Source: Selaginella tamariscina (Eukaryota > Streptophyta > Lycopodiopsida > Selaginellales > Selaginellaceae). Taken from it: DNA of 64,000 nucleotides. Where the stretch lies: contig PUQB01000340.1 in assembly GCA_003024785.1 (NCBI GenBank), positions 159,223 to 223,222 on the forward strand. The letters run 5' to 3'. This document shows, one piece after another, positions 10,350-20,349 of the stretch. The translations under genes and the position numbers were made by a program. Within the stretch, counting starts at the first letter, position 1. Each line of letters opens with the position of its first letter. Under the pieces are notes generated by a model. It was not told the DNA's origin and made no database searches. It saw nothing but the letters and a program-made list of their open reading frames with translations.

Positions 10350-12157
10350 TGTCAGAGTTTTTAACCCAAAGGGCCAACACGTGGCAACACGTGGCTGCCA
10401 GGTGGCCATTCGGCGTCATCACCCTGTGTGAGCAACGCTAAGTTCCCAGAACAACCCCAACGACCCCTAGGGTTAGACTCTAATGCCCAAGTGGACAGAG
10501 ACTTAGGGTTTAGCCTAAGTCTCCCTAGAATGTCTGCCCCCAGAACCCTTGAGGGATAACCCTAGTTGACTTAGGGTTTAGCCTAAGTCTCCCTAGAGTG
10601 TCTACCCCAAAACCCTTGAGGGATAACCCTAGTTGACTTAGGGTCTTGCCCTAGAAGACCTAGACAGGCTCATGCCCTAACCCCCCAAGGAGACGTGTGT
10701 TCCACACATACCCCTAAGAGCTAAGGCATTGTCACTTACCCCTTGAGGAATCACCCTCATCCGGGAGTACAACCCCTTTAGGGCGACAAGGGGTACCCTG
10801 AACCACGACTAACCCCTAAGGGTTTGAGTGGCCAAGTTATACCCTAGACCTAGGGCTAGTACTTAGTGAGGACACGAGTGTGCGCCGTAGGCGGACACGA
10901 GTGTTCTGCTAAGCAAACTCCCTAAGGCTAGGTTTGGGATAACCCTAAGCACATGACCTTGCGAGTGCCTTACGAAAGGGCTTCTGCTAATGAGCTTAGG
11001 TTGTTCAACCCTGGATTCCAAGGAGAACACTCCCCTAGCCAAGTGTGCCAAAGCACACCTAGTTACGAGACCTAACCTCCCTCGAGCGGATGCCCAAGGC
11101 TTAGCACCCTAGTGCAAGCACAAGCATGCCTGTTTGCTAGAGTATCCAACCCCTTAGCGACAAGCCCATGACATAACCCCAAAGGGCGTGCCTCGGGCGT
11201 TGTACCATGTGACGTTTAGCCCAGTGTCACATCCCATGTGACACTGCCTTCCAAGATGTGGGCTATCATGCCATAGCCCTTAGATTCAAGAGTTGCACCA
11301 AGTACCACAAACGTGGTTCCTAAATGCCAACTCTAGAACCCCTCAATGAACCCTCAGGAACCAGGTAACGTGAACCTGTCAAACAAGATCCCACGCCCAC
11401 AGTTGGACAAGGACACGGATGTGCCTTGCTTGGCCGTGAGTGCTACACCTAGCTTGACGTGGAGGAGGAGGCTGGAGACAAGCCTCAACCTCTGCCTCTT
11501 GGAACGTGCATCCCGACAAGACCTCCCAGGCATGGATTCGCCAACGTTAAGGGTAAGCTACCCCGAAGGTGGGACGTACCCCTGGCATCTGGAAGTTAGG
11601 GCGGCACAACAGAGGGTTGTACCTTAACGACACAAGCTGAAGCTTGCACCGGCAGAAGAGCAACGAACTCATTCATGAACCCAGGAGCTCTCCTACATAC
11701 TCTACCTTATTTATGTGACGGAGCCCCCCCCCCCTGTTTTCCTATATGTGTAGTGGGCTGGCACTGAATTTAGCCCTTAGAGAAATTAGCAATATGAGCC
11801 TATCTCACCCTTACTCTACCCCTAAACCCTACCCAAGGGGGGGGGTTTAGGGTGGGTTAGGGCAACCCTAGGGTTAGGTCAACCCTAGGGGTGTCCCTAA
11901 CCCTTATTTTGACAAGCTATACTTTGCAAAACCCCTAACCTGGAACGTCAAAACGGGGAGAGTTTTCTAAATGGAAGTGCTAGCTTCGCCTAGAGTTTCT
12001 TGCAAATACCTAACGACACCCGGCCGGACCATCACTAGATACCCAAGTGCACTATGCGGGCCTGTTTCTTCTACATCTAGGGTTCGTCACATAATCCAGT
12101 AGGTAAAACAATCAACGTCCAAAGTAAAAGAGGAGTCATAGTAAAAACTATGACACA
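10350..12157 (-). repeat. Solo LTR, family B (about 1.8 kb), inside RT of element 2
   Basis: The termini are TGTCAGAG and CTATGACA(CA). The target duplication CACAT lies at 10,345-10,349 and 12,158-12,162. It shares its promoter half with LTR family A: C run near 11,724, TATA-like TTATTTATGTGAC, and telomere-like CCTAAACCC blocks. It has about 800 extra bases on the other side. Its sequence is nearly identical to 24,306-26,020, indicating recent spread. A 93-codon frame at 11,346-11,627 recurs in other copies, but only because the copies are so similar. Confidence 0.9.
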
Positions 12158-12162
12158 CACAT

Positions 12163-13079
12163 CGAGATTATCGCCCATTCCTTTCATGGATGAGATACTG
12201 GATGAAGTGACAGGGCATGAGATGTACACATTTTGTGATGGTACTCTGGGTATTTTCAAGTTAGGATTCGAGAAGAGGACTAGTTGAAGACCACCTTCAC
12301 CACACCATGGGGAACCTTTGCGTATAGGGTGATGCCGTTTGGACTCACAAATGCTGTAGCAATGTTTCAACGATTGATGAACTAGGTGTTTGAACTATAT
12401 CTGGTTCGTTCATTAGAGTTTACCTCTATAACTTTTGCATCTATAGCAATAGGATGAGCCACTTGGAAAGGGACAACTAGCATTCCAGAGGATGGATGAG
12501 CAAAAGGATGTTTGAACCCAGAAAAATGTCAGATTGGTAGTATGGCATTGAGCCGAGTCAAGACAAGGTGGACAAGCTACTCATGTTACCAACTCTGACT
12601 TATGTCAAGGAGGTACGAAAGTTCGTAGGGTTGGCAAGGTACTATCGCAGATTTGTGGAGGGATTTGTAGAGATGGCATATCCATTGAACCAACTACTTC
12701 GTAAGGGAGTTGCAGTTCAATGGACTTCTTCATGCCAAGCATCATTTGAGAGGCTTAAGATCGCACTAAGTTCACATCCGATTCTGGTGGCACCTAAATG
12801 GGAGGAGTTATTTTATGTCAATCTTAGCGTTGGAGAAATTTTAATCACTGTGATCCTGATGCAGAAGGGAGAAGCGGATACTTGTTTCCTATTTATTATG
12901 CAGGAAGGCAATTACAAGGGCCAGAGCTAAATACCCATTGTTGGAGAAGCAAGCAGCAGGAATCATATATGCAGTGGAGAAGTTCAAGCATTACTTGTGG
13001 GGCGCCACTTTGTTTCCTCATCAACAATGCAACACTTAAGTACATTGTCAATAAGCCTGGGCTTACAGGGAAGTTCTAG
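12163..13079 (+). pseudogene. RT palm/thumb and RNase H of Ty3 element 2
   Basis: Continuation of the interrupted pol. MDEILDEV appears at once after the LTR. The thumb segment VRKFVGLARYYRRFVEGF lies at 12,616-12,669, followed by a connection region and a decayed RNase H (to 13,079; the helix region is in a second frame). The YxDD region near 12,400 is not readable in any frame, so the enzyme is dead. Confidence 0.8.
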
Positions 13080-13273
13080 GTGAATCATGACTTAGCTAAG
13101 TATATTTTGAGTTTCAACATGAAAAGAGCACAAGAGCAGGTTTAGCAAAAATGTTGGACTGGTTTTAAGTCATAGGGAGACCATCTTCTTGAGTTAATCC
13201 CGCTACTGGATATCTTACTTTCAAGGATATTGAACCAAACTCAGGAACACCATCAAACTTGAGATAGAATTAA

Positions 13274-15042
13274 TGTCATAGTTTTTACTATGACTCGACC
13301 CTTTACTTTGGACGTTGACTGTTGTTACCTACTGTACTATGTTGATAAGCCCTAGGTGTAGAAGAAACAGGCCCGCTTAGTGCACTTGGATATCTAGTGA
13401 TGGTCCGGCCGGGTGTCATTAGGTATTTGCAAGAAACTCTGGGCGAAGCTAGCACTTCCATCTAGAAAACTCTTACCTTGGTTTTCCGTGTCCCGGTTGG
13501 ATTAATGGCTAGTTCCGGTGAGTTCGGCATGTCGGATATGCTTAGAAATACCCCAGGTTTGACAGGTTAGGGTTTAGGGGTCGATGGATAACTCACCAAG
13601 TATGTTCCCTTTGGGAATGAGATTTCAGTGCTAGCCCACTTATGTAAACAGGAAAACAGGGGGGGGGGCCTCTGTCACATAAATAAGGTAGTATATAGGA
13701 GTGAGGGTTCCTGGGTTCATGACTGAGCTCGTTACTCTTCTCCCGGTGCAAGCTCTAGCTTGTGTCGTCAAGGCACAACCCTCTGTTGTGCCGCCCTAAC
13801 TTCCAGATGCCAGGGGTACGTCCCACCTTCGGGGTAGCTTACCCTTAACGTTGGCGAATCCATGCCTGGGAGGTCTTGTCGGAATGCACGTTCCAAGAGG
13901 CAGAGGTTGAGGCTTGTCTCCAGCCTCCTCCTCCACGTCAAGCTAGGTGTAGCACTCACGGCCAAGCAAGGCACATCCGTGTCCTTGTCCAACTGTGGGC
14001 GTGGGATCTTGTTTGACAGGTTCACGTTACTGGTTCCTGAGGGTTCATTGAGGGGTTCTAGAGTTGGCATTTAGGAGCCACGTTTGTGGCACTTGGTGCA
14101 ACTCTTGAATCTAAGGGCTATGGCATGATAGCCCACATCGGGGAAGGCAGTGTCACATGGAGATGTGACACTGGGCTAAACGTCACATGGTACAACGCCT
14201 GAGGCACGCCCTTTGGGGTTATGTCATGGGCTTGTCGCCAAGGGGTTGGATACTTAGCAAACATGCTTGTGCTTGCACTAGGGTGCTAAGCCTTGGGCAT
14301 CCGCTCAAGGGAGGTTAGGTCTCATAACTAGGTGTGCTTTGGCACACTTGGCTAGGGGAGTGTTCTCCTTGGAATTCAAGGGTTGAACAACCTAAGCTGT
14401 TAGCAGAGCCCTTTCGTGAGGCACTCGCAAGGTCATGTGCTTAGGGTTATCCCAAACCTAGCCTTAGGGAGTTTGCTTAGCAGAACACTCGTGTCCGCCT
14501 ACGGCGCACACTCGTGTCCTCACTAAGTACTAGCCCTAGGTCTAGGGTATAACTTGGCCACTCAAACCCTTAGGGGTTAGTCGTGGTTCAGGGTACCCCT
14601 TGTCGCCCTAAAGGGGTTGTACTCCCGGATGAGGGTGATTCCTCAAGGGGTAAGTGACGATGCCTTAGCTCTGTCAGGGGTATGTGTGGAACACACGTCT
14701 CCTTGATGGGGGTTAGGGCATGAGCCTGTCTAGGTCTTCTAGGGCAAGACCCTAAGTCAACTAGGGTTATCCCTCAAGGGTTTTGGGGGTAGACACTCTA
14801 GGGAGACTTAGGCTAAACCCTAAGTCAACTAGGGTTATCCCCAAGGGTTCTGGGGGCAGACATTCTAGGGAGACTTAGGCTAAACCCTAAGTCTCTGTCC
14901 ACTTGGGCATTAGAGTCTAACCCTAGGGGTCGTTGGGGTTGTTCTGGGAAACTTAGCGTTGCTCACACAGGGTGATGACGCCGAATGGCCACTGGCAGCC
15001 ACGTGTTGCCACGTGTTGGCCCTTTGGGTTAAAACTCTGACA
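13274..15042 (+). repeat. Solo LTR, family B, sense on plus strand
   Basis: A 1769-bp copy running from TGTCATAG to CTCTGACA with a perfect target duplication ATTAA (13,269-13,273 and 15,043-15,047). It is inverted relative to the copy at 10,350 and shares its domains: the hairpin at the left end, a G run near 13,662-13,669, and ACATAAATAAGG directly after. It separates the tail of element 2 from the leader-like region to its right. Confidence 0.9.
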
Positions 15043-15047
15043 ATTAA

Positions 15048-16533
15048 TAACTAACCCAAGAAATACAATCAAACCTTGAGTCAAGAATATTCTATTTTTT
15101 TAATATTCCAAAGAACTGAAGATACCTACTTGATAAGTTCTCTGAGTGCCCACATTTTTACCATGATGCAAAGTCAAGAAACCATCTTTGAATAATCGTA
15201 TTCAACTCTAAAATGAAATCGATATTGGAAACCAATACCGACTTCTAATTCTCATCGAATACCGACTCTCTGAGGAAGTACATGCATTTAAACTTCCAAT
15301 GAAAATCCGACTGCTCATTGGTAATTCTCAGCATAAGTTATCAAACTTAGCAAGTTTCCTTACTTAGTTGATAAACAAAGTGGAGAATCCCAAATCATGC
15401 TCTTCTTAACCAAGGAATCACCCTTGTTCAAGAGCTCATCCCCACATTGCAAACAACGTTACAGATTCCAAAATTAAAGAGTTAACAATGAAAATGCACA
15501 AGTGTGCGTCGAACGCCTTCACTATGCAAGTCCTTATTACTCAGTAAACTGAAAATGTAAACGTATATTTCCAACATTACTCTTTGTGATAGATCATGCC
15601 ATCCATCCAAAAAGCTGCATTGATAGGAATGCAACATAATTAGTCGAGCTAACTAACTTGAATACAAAGTGCGCGCTTACAACTAACTAAGGTTTCAAGT
15701 TGTACTTTGTTCAAATTAGGTAACTTGAACTTAATAAACTATTTCACCTAATGTTACTTGTAGCTAGCATTATCAAAATATTACGAACATCGGACAATAT
15801 TTTGATTACATTGGATCTTCAAACCAACTACTTAACATATTCATCATATGTTAATATTTGACATTTCGTTGTATTATAAGTTCATCACCATAGTCTGCTT
15901 CTAGGTTACACTTTGGAAAACATGCACTATATGAGAGCTTATTTTACACCTTCTGTCAAAGTGTTCATTCTTATGTTTGATATATGCCTTTCTCCCAAAG
16001 TAAAAAACACACATTTAACATAAGCCTTTCCCCATTTGAACACTATAATTGACTCAATATTGAATCTTGACCTAAGCCAAAACTCAATCAACATAGTCAT
16101 GTTCTCAAATCATGTGTTATCCCAAATTCAAACACCTTAAAGAAAAAGAAAAATTTTCAATAATGTGTAGACTTAGGATATCACAAGACCCACCTCACAA
16201 GACTTAGTTTGTAAGCCAGAACAAACTAACATGCCATGTCTTGTAGAAATATATGGTAAAGTAACATGAACATCTATAAGGTAAGTAACCTAGCATACAA
16301 CTTGGAAGTTAACTTCCAATTGTTACCTTTGACATTCGAGTCCATAACTTACACCCATTTATGAAGTAGGTTATTCTGAAGAGTTATGGATCTCAGGACC
16401 AACTTTCCATGCAAAATTCAGACGTTATCCCAAAGTGATAGAGTACTTCAAGAATTTAGAACTAACTAAACCCTAAAACACACTACACTTTAGGCAGTCC
16501 TACTGACTATAGAGAATGGGCTCCGATACCAAT
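15048..16533 (-). other. Non-coding internal region (leader) of a lost family-B/A element, with PBS
   Basis: About 1.5 kb with no convincing frame. Its right end (16,430-16,519) resembles the leader of element 1 and is followed by GCTCCGATACCA at 16,520-16,531. That is the minus-strand primer binding site TGGTATCGGAGC, two bases from the LTR that starts at 16,534. It is therefore the 5' internal end of a minus-strand retrotransposon whose genes are gone. I see nothing else in it. Confidence 0.65.
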
Positions 16534-17076
16534 TGTCAGAGTTTTAACCCAAAGGGCCAACACGTGGCAACACGTGGTTGCCAAGTGGCCATTCGACGTC
16601 ATCACTCTATGTAAGCAACGCTAAGTCTTCCAAGATAACCTAAGAGTCTGACTCTAGGGCCCAATTAGGCAAAAGACTTAGAGTCCTACTCTAAGTCCCC
16701 TAGAATGACCATCCCATGAACCCTAAAGGATAACCCAAGTAGACTTTAGGATTCTTGTCCCAGTAGACTTAGACAGGCTCATGCCCTAACCCCACAAAGG
16801 AGATGTGTCTCACACATACCCCCGTGATAGAGCTAAGGCATCCTCACTTACCCCTTGAGGAATCACCCTCATCCGGGAGTACAACCCTTTAGGGTGACAA
16901 GGGGTACCCTGAACCACGACAAACCCTTAAGGGTTTGGGTGGCCAAGTCATACCCTAGACCTAGAGCTAGTACTTACTGAGGACACGAGTGTATGCCATA
17001 GGCAGACACGAGTGTTTTGCTAAGCAAACTCCCTAAGGCTAGGTTTGGAAAACCCTAAGTACATGAGCTTACGAGT
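16534..17076 (-). repeat. Truncated family-B LTR next to a PBS
   Basis: It begins TGTCAGAGTTTTAACCC beside the primer binding site and stops after about 540 bases, where a second LTR begins. Only the U5-side part is left. It is the only family-B LTR here with an attached primer site, linking family B to the same initiator-Met priming as family A. Confidence 0.8.
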
Positions 17077-18783
17077 TGTCAGAGTTTTAACCCGAAGGGA
17101 CAACATGTGGCAACACGTGGCTGCCAAGTGGCCATTCGGCGTCATCACTCTGTGTGAGCAACGCTAAGTCTTCCAAGATAACCCTAAGAGTCTAACTCAG
17201 AGGCCCAATTAGGCAGAAGACTTAGAGTCCTACCCTAAGTCCGTAGAATGACCATCCCCTGAACCCTAGAGGATAACCCGAGTAAACTTTAGGATCTTGT
17301 CCCAGTAGACCTAGACATGCTCATGGCCCTAACCCCACAAAGGAGATTGTCTCACACATACCCCGTGACAGAGCTAAGCATCGTCACTTTACCCTCATTC
17401 GGGAGTACAACCCCTTTAGGGCGATAAGGGTACCCTAAACCATGACTAACCCCTAAGGGTTTTGGTGCCAAGTCATACCCTAGACCTAGGGCTAGTACTT
17501 AGTGAGACACGAGTGTGCACCGTAGGCAGACTCGAGTGTTTTACTAAGCAAACTCCTAAGGCTAGGTTGGATAACCCTAAGTACATGACCTTGTGAGTGC
17601 CTTACGAAAGGGCTTTTGCTAATGAGCTTAGGTTGTTCAACCCCTGGATTCCAAGGAGGACACTCCCCTAGCCAAGTGTGCCTAAGCACACCTAGTTATG
17701 AGACATAACCTTCCTTGAGCAATTGCCCAAGGCTTAGCACCCTAGCGAGCACAAGCATGCAACTTGTCAGAGTATCCAACCCTTGGCGGCAAGCCCATGA
17801 CATAACCCCAAAGGGCGTGCCTCAGGCGTTGTATCGTGTGACGTTTAGCCAATGTCACATCTCCATGTGACAGCCTTCCCCGATGTGGGCTATCATGCCA
17901 TAGCCTTAGATTCAAGAGTTGCATCAAGTGCCACAAATGTGGCTAACTCTAGAACTCTTAGTGAACCCTCAAGAATTGAGTAATGTGAACCCGTTAAACA
18001 AGATCCACGCCACGGTTGGACAAGGACACAAATGTGTCTTACTTGGTCATGAGTGCTACACCTAGCTTGAGTGGAGGAGGAGGCTGGAGACAAGCCTCAA
18101 CCTCTGCCTCTTGGAACATGCATTCCGACAAGACCTCCCAGACATGGATTCGCCAACGTTAAGGGTAAGCTACCCCGAAGGTGGGACGTACCCCTGGCAT
18201 TTAGAAGTTAGGGCGGCACAACAAAGGGTTGTGCCTTGACGACACAAGCTAGAGCTTGCATTGGGAGAGGAGTAACGAGCTCAGTCATGAACCCAGGAAC
18301 CCTCACTATATACTTTACCTTATTTATGTGACAGAGCCCCCCCCCCCCCCCCCCACTCCCTCTTTTCCTGAATGTGTAAGTGGGCTGGTACGAAATTAGT
18401 TAACCCTTATTAAGTTAATGAGAGAGTGTTTAACTTAGCCTAATTCTAAACCTAAAACCCTACCCAAGGGGGTGGGGGTTTTTAGGGCGTGGGTTAGGGA
18501 AACCCTAGGGTTAGGTCAACCCTAGGGTGTTCCTAACCTACTAAACGAACTCATCTACATTAACCAATCAACCTAAGTGGGATGTCAAAATTGGGGGTGG
18601 GGTTTCTAGAAGGTAAGTTCTAGCTTCGCTTAGAGTTTCCTGCAAATACCTAATGACCCGGCCGGACCATCACAGATACCCAAGTGCACTAAGCGGGCAT
18701 GTTTCCTATTACATCTAGGGTCCATCAGCATAGTACAATAGGTAACAATAATCAACGTCCAAAGTAAAGATAGTAAAAACTAT
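17077..18783 (-). repeat. Family-B LTR, nearly complete
   Basis: It begins TGTCAGAGTTTTAACCC at 17,077 and ends in a worn AGTAAAAACTAT; the final TGACA is lost. It contains the TATA-like TTATTTATGTGAC, a 17-base C run near 18,338, and telomere-like blocks at 18,450-18,540. More small deletions than in the 10,350 copy point to an older insertion. Confidence 0.85.
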
Positions 18784-18880
18784 ATATAATATAAAGTGGA
18801 TAAACACAATCTTATACTCTTTGATTTCATATTCATACCTTTCCAGTTTACTTATTATATATGACTAACATGTATACTTA
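18784..18880 (+). repeat. Left part of tRNA-cluster duplication, copy 2
   Basis: Matches 5855-5942 and joins directly, apart from the MITE, to sequence matching 8221 onward. It therefore lacks the LINE and shows the ancestral uninterrupted target. Confidence 0.75.
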
Positions 18881-19577
18881 GGGCCAACGCCCACCAACAA
18901 TTAAATTACTTAATTTCAATTAACTTTTTAATTGACATTCCAACTGGCCCAATTAAGTTCCAATTTAATTAGCTTAATTTAATTGCCTTAATTTAATTGA
19001 AAATCATTCCTACCAAAGATTCTTTTCAATTAAGCTAATTATAATTAAATTAGCTCAACAAGGAAATCCTTAATTTTTTAATTGAACTCAGCCTGTATCA
19101 TTAACTCAATTAGGTTTTGGGTGTGGCAAGTTATGAATTCAGGTGAGCATGGGCTGCTGGACTGCATGATATACATATTTTTTAGTAGAAAAGCACAATC
19201 GGCAATCTAATTGGAGCAGGGAGGAGATCTTTTTGCTGGTAGTTAAAAAAGGAGGAGAAGAGAATTACACAAATAGGAAAGACATGAACAAGGCTTCAAT
19301 GACAACTTTAGCTAATGGAATGAACCTCAGCCTGATGAAGCCAATGAATTGCATATTCAAGATCAACTTGTTCGATATTTGGCATTTGGAACTGGTGGGT
19401 GAATTAATTTATTAATATTTTGGTTGGAATGTAATTAGCTAATTAAATTAGTTCCATTCTGTGCCCTAATTATTTCAATTAAATTAAGTTGGTGGGAATG
19501 AAATGTAATTAATTAGTAAATTAGATTCAATTAGCCTAATGTGATATCTTAATTTAATTCTTGGTGGGCGTTGGCCC
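18881..19577. mobile_element. PIF/Harbinger-Tourist-like MITE (697 bp)
   Basis: Terminal inverted repeats GGGCCAACGCCCACCAA (left) and TTGGTGGGCGTTGGCCC (right) are perfect over 17 bases and extend to about 29 with one mismatch. The flanking target duplication is TTA (18,878-18,880 and 19,578-19,580). GGGCC ends and a TTA target are hallmarks of PIF/Harbinger MITEs. The subterminal region is full of AATTAAATT motifs. There is no transposase frame; 19,233-19,415 encodes nothing recognisable. The homologous site near 8221 lacks the insert. Confidence 0.9.
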
Positions 19578-19696
19578 TTATACTTCATTTATAATTAGGG
19601 TTTACTATTCATAAATAGTTATACCTTCGATTTAAACCTAAATTCTCAATCCTTGCATCCTCTTTCTTCCTTGGCATGCAAAAGACTTTTGCGCTT

Positions 19697-19768
19697 GTGG
19701 CTATAGTTTATTGGTGAGAATTCCACATTGTGGCCGTGGAGACCTGGGCTCGAATCCCAATAGCCACA
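19697..19768 (+). tRNA. tRNA-His (GTG), copy 2
   Basis: GTGGCTATAGTTTATTGGT opens the gene and the loop gives anticodon GTG. The T arm CTGGGCTCGAATCCCA is better preserved than in copy 1. The TTTATTGG change in the D arm is unusual. 72 nt. Confidence 0.85.
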
Positions 19769-19912
19769 CTCCCTCACTTTTGTCCTCCCATGAATCTCCT
19801 TCCCATCCCATGGAGCAGTTGCCACTTCGCTCCCATCACACTACCCCTCCCATCACACTACCCCTAGAAGAACAATCGTGTCACACTACCCCTAGAAGAA
19901 CAATCGTGCCTG

Positions 19913-19983
19913 GTCGATGTAGTATAGTGGTGAGTATTCTGCCTATCACGCGGACGACCCAGGTTTGATCCACAACATTGGCG
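19913..19983 (+). tRNA. tRNA-Asp-like, anticodon ATC, copy 2
   Basis: GTCGATGTAGTATAGTGGT body with loop CTATCAC, so anticodon ATC as in copy 1. The anticodon stem TCTGC/GCGGA pairs with one G-U. Its 3' half is repeated once more at about 19,990-20,043. Confidence 0.75.
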
Positions 19984-20045
19984 CTCAATATTTCTGCTTA
20001 TCACGCGGACGACCCAGGTTTGATCCACAACATTGGCGCTCAACC
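19984..20045 (+). repeat. Tandem copy of the tRNA-Asp 3' half
   Basis: CTTATCACGCGGACGACCC and the rest of the tRNA-Asp 3' half recur immediately after the tRNA. This is a local tandem duplication; the fragment lacks a D arm and cannot be a tRNA. Confidence 0.8.
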
Positions 20046-20102
20046 CTAAATTGCAGTCGGTTTGCTCCACACTCTAACCTCCCACCCCAAATTGTGCACT
20101 AT

Positions 20103-20175
20103 GGGGATGTAGCTCAGATGGTAGAGCACTCGCTTAGCATGTGAGAGGTATTGGGATTGATACCCAACTTCTCCA
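20103..20175 (+). tRNA. tRNA-Ala (AGC), copy 2
   Basis: GGGGATGTAGCTCAGATGGT with loop TTAGCAT gives anticodon AGC. 73 nt with a full D loop. The anticodon stem CTCGC/GTGAG holds one G-U pair. It is the best preserved of the cluster's tRNAs. Confidence 0.85.
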
Positions 20176-20349
20176 ACATCATTTTAAGCACTCAGTTAGG
20201 ACACTCGTGGATCAAAGCGTGCAAGGGAGAGGAAGTTGTCCCTTTGCAAACTCAATTGTTGTGATCGATGCCCAACATCTCCTCCATGTAGAAATCGAAC
20301 AACCGAACAACAGTTGAGTTGTCCCTCTGCGAACTCAACTATTGGGATC

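Larger units (their letters stand above)
8850..13273 (+). mobile_element. Decayed Ty3/gypsy element 2, interrupted by a solo LTR
   Basis: Plus-strand remnants in order are: a protease-like stretch near 8865-8990 (VVNGMHVQRVIVDGGAK); a second protease/linker stretch near 9480-9650, with VKPVGMIIDLPITVHGI and then a PMILG motif; an acidic linker (9735-10,034); RT fingers at 10,250-10,349 with SPVVVAPKKNGKWRVCVNFK; and, after the 1.8-kb LTR insertion, RT palm, thumb and RNase H to about 13,079. Many stops and shifts are present. No LTRs of its own are recognised. The sequence between 9000 and 9480 has no clear domain. Confidence 0.8.

Noticed and set aside
19233-19415. 60-codon frame inside the MITE
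   Set aside because: No similarity to transposase and no conservation evidence; MITEs are non-coding.
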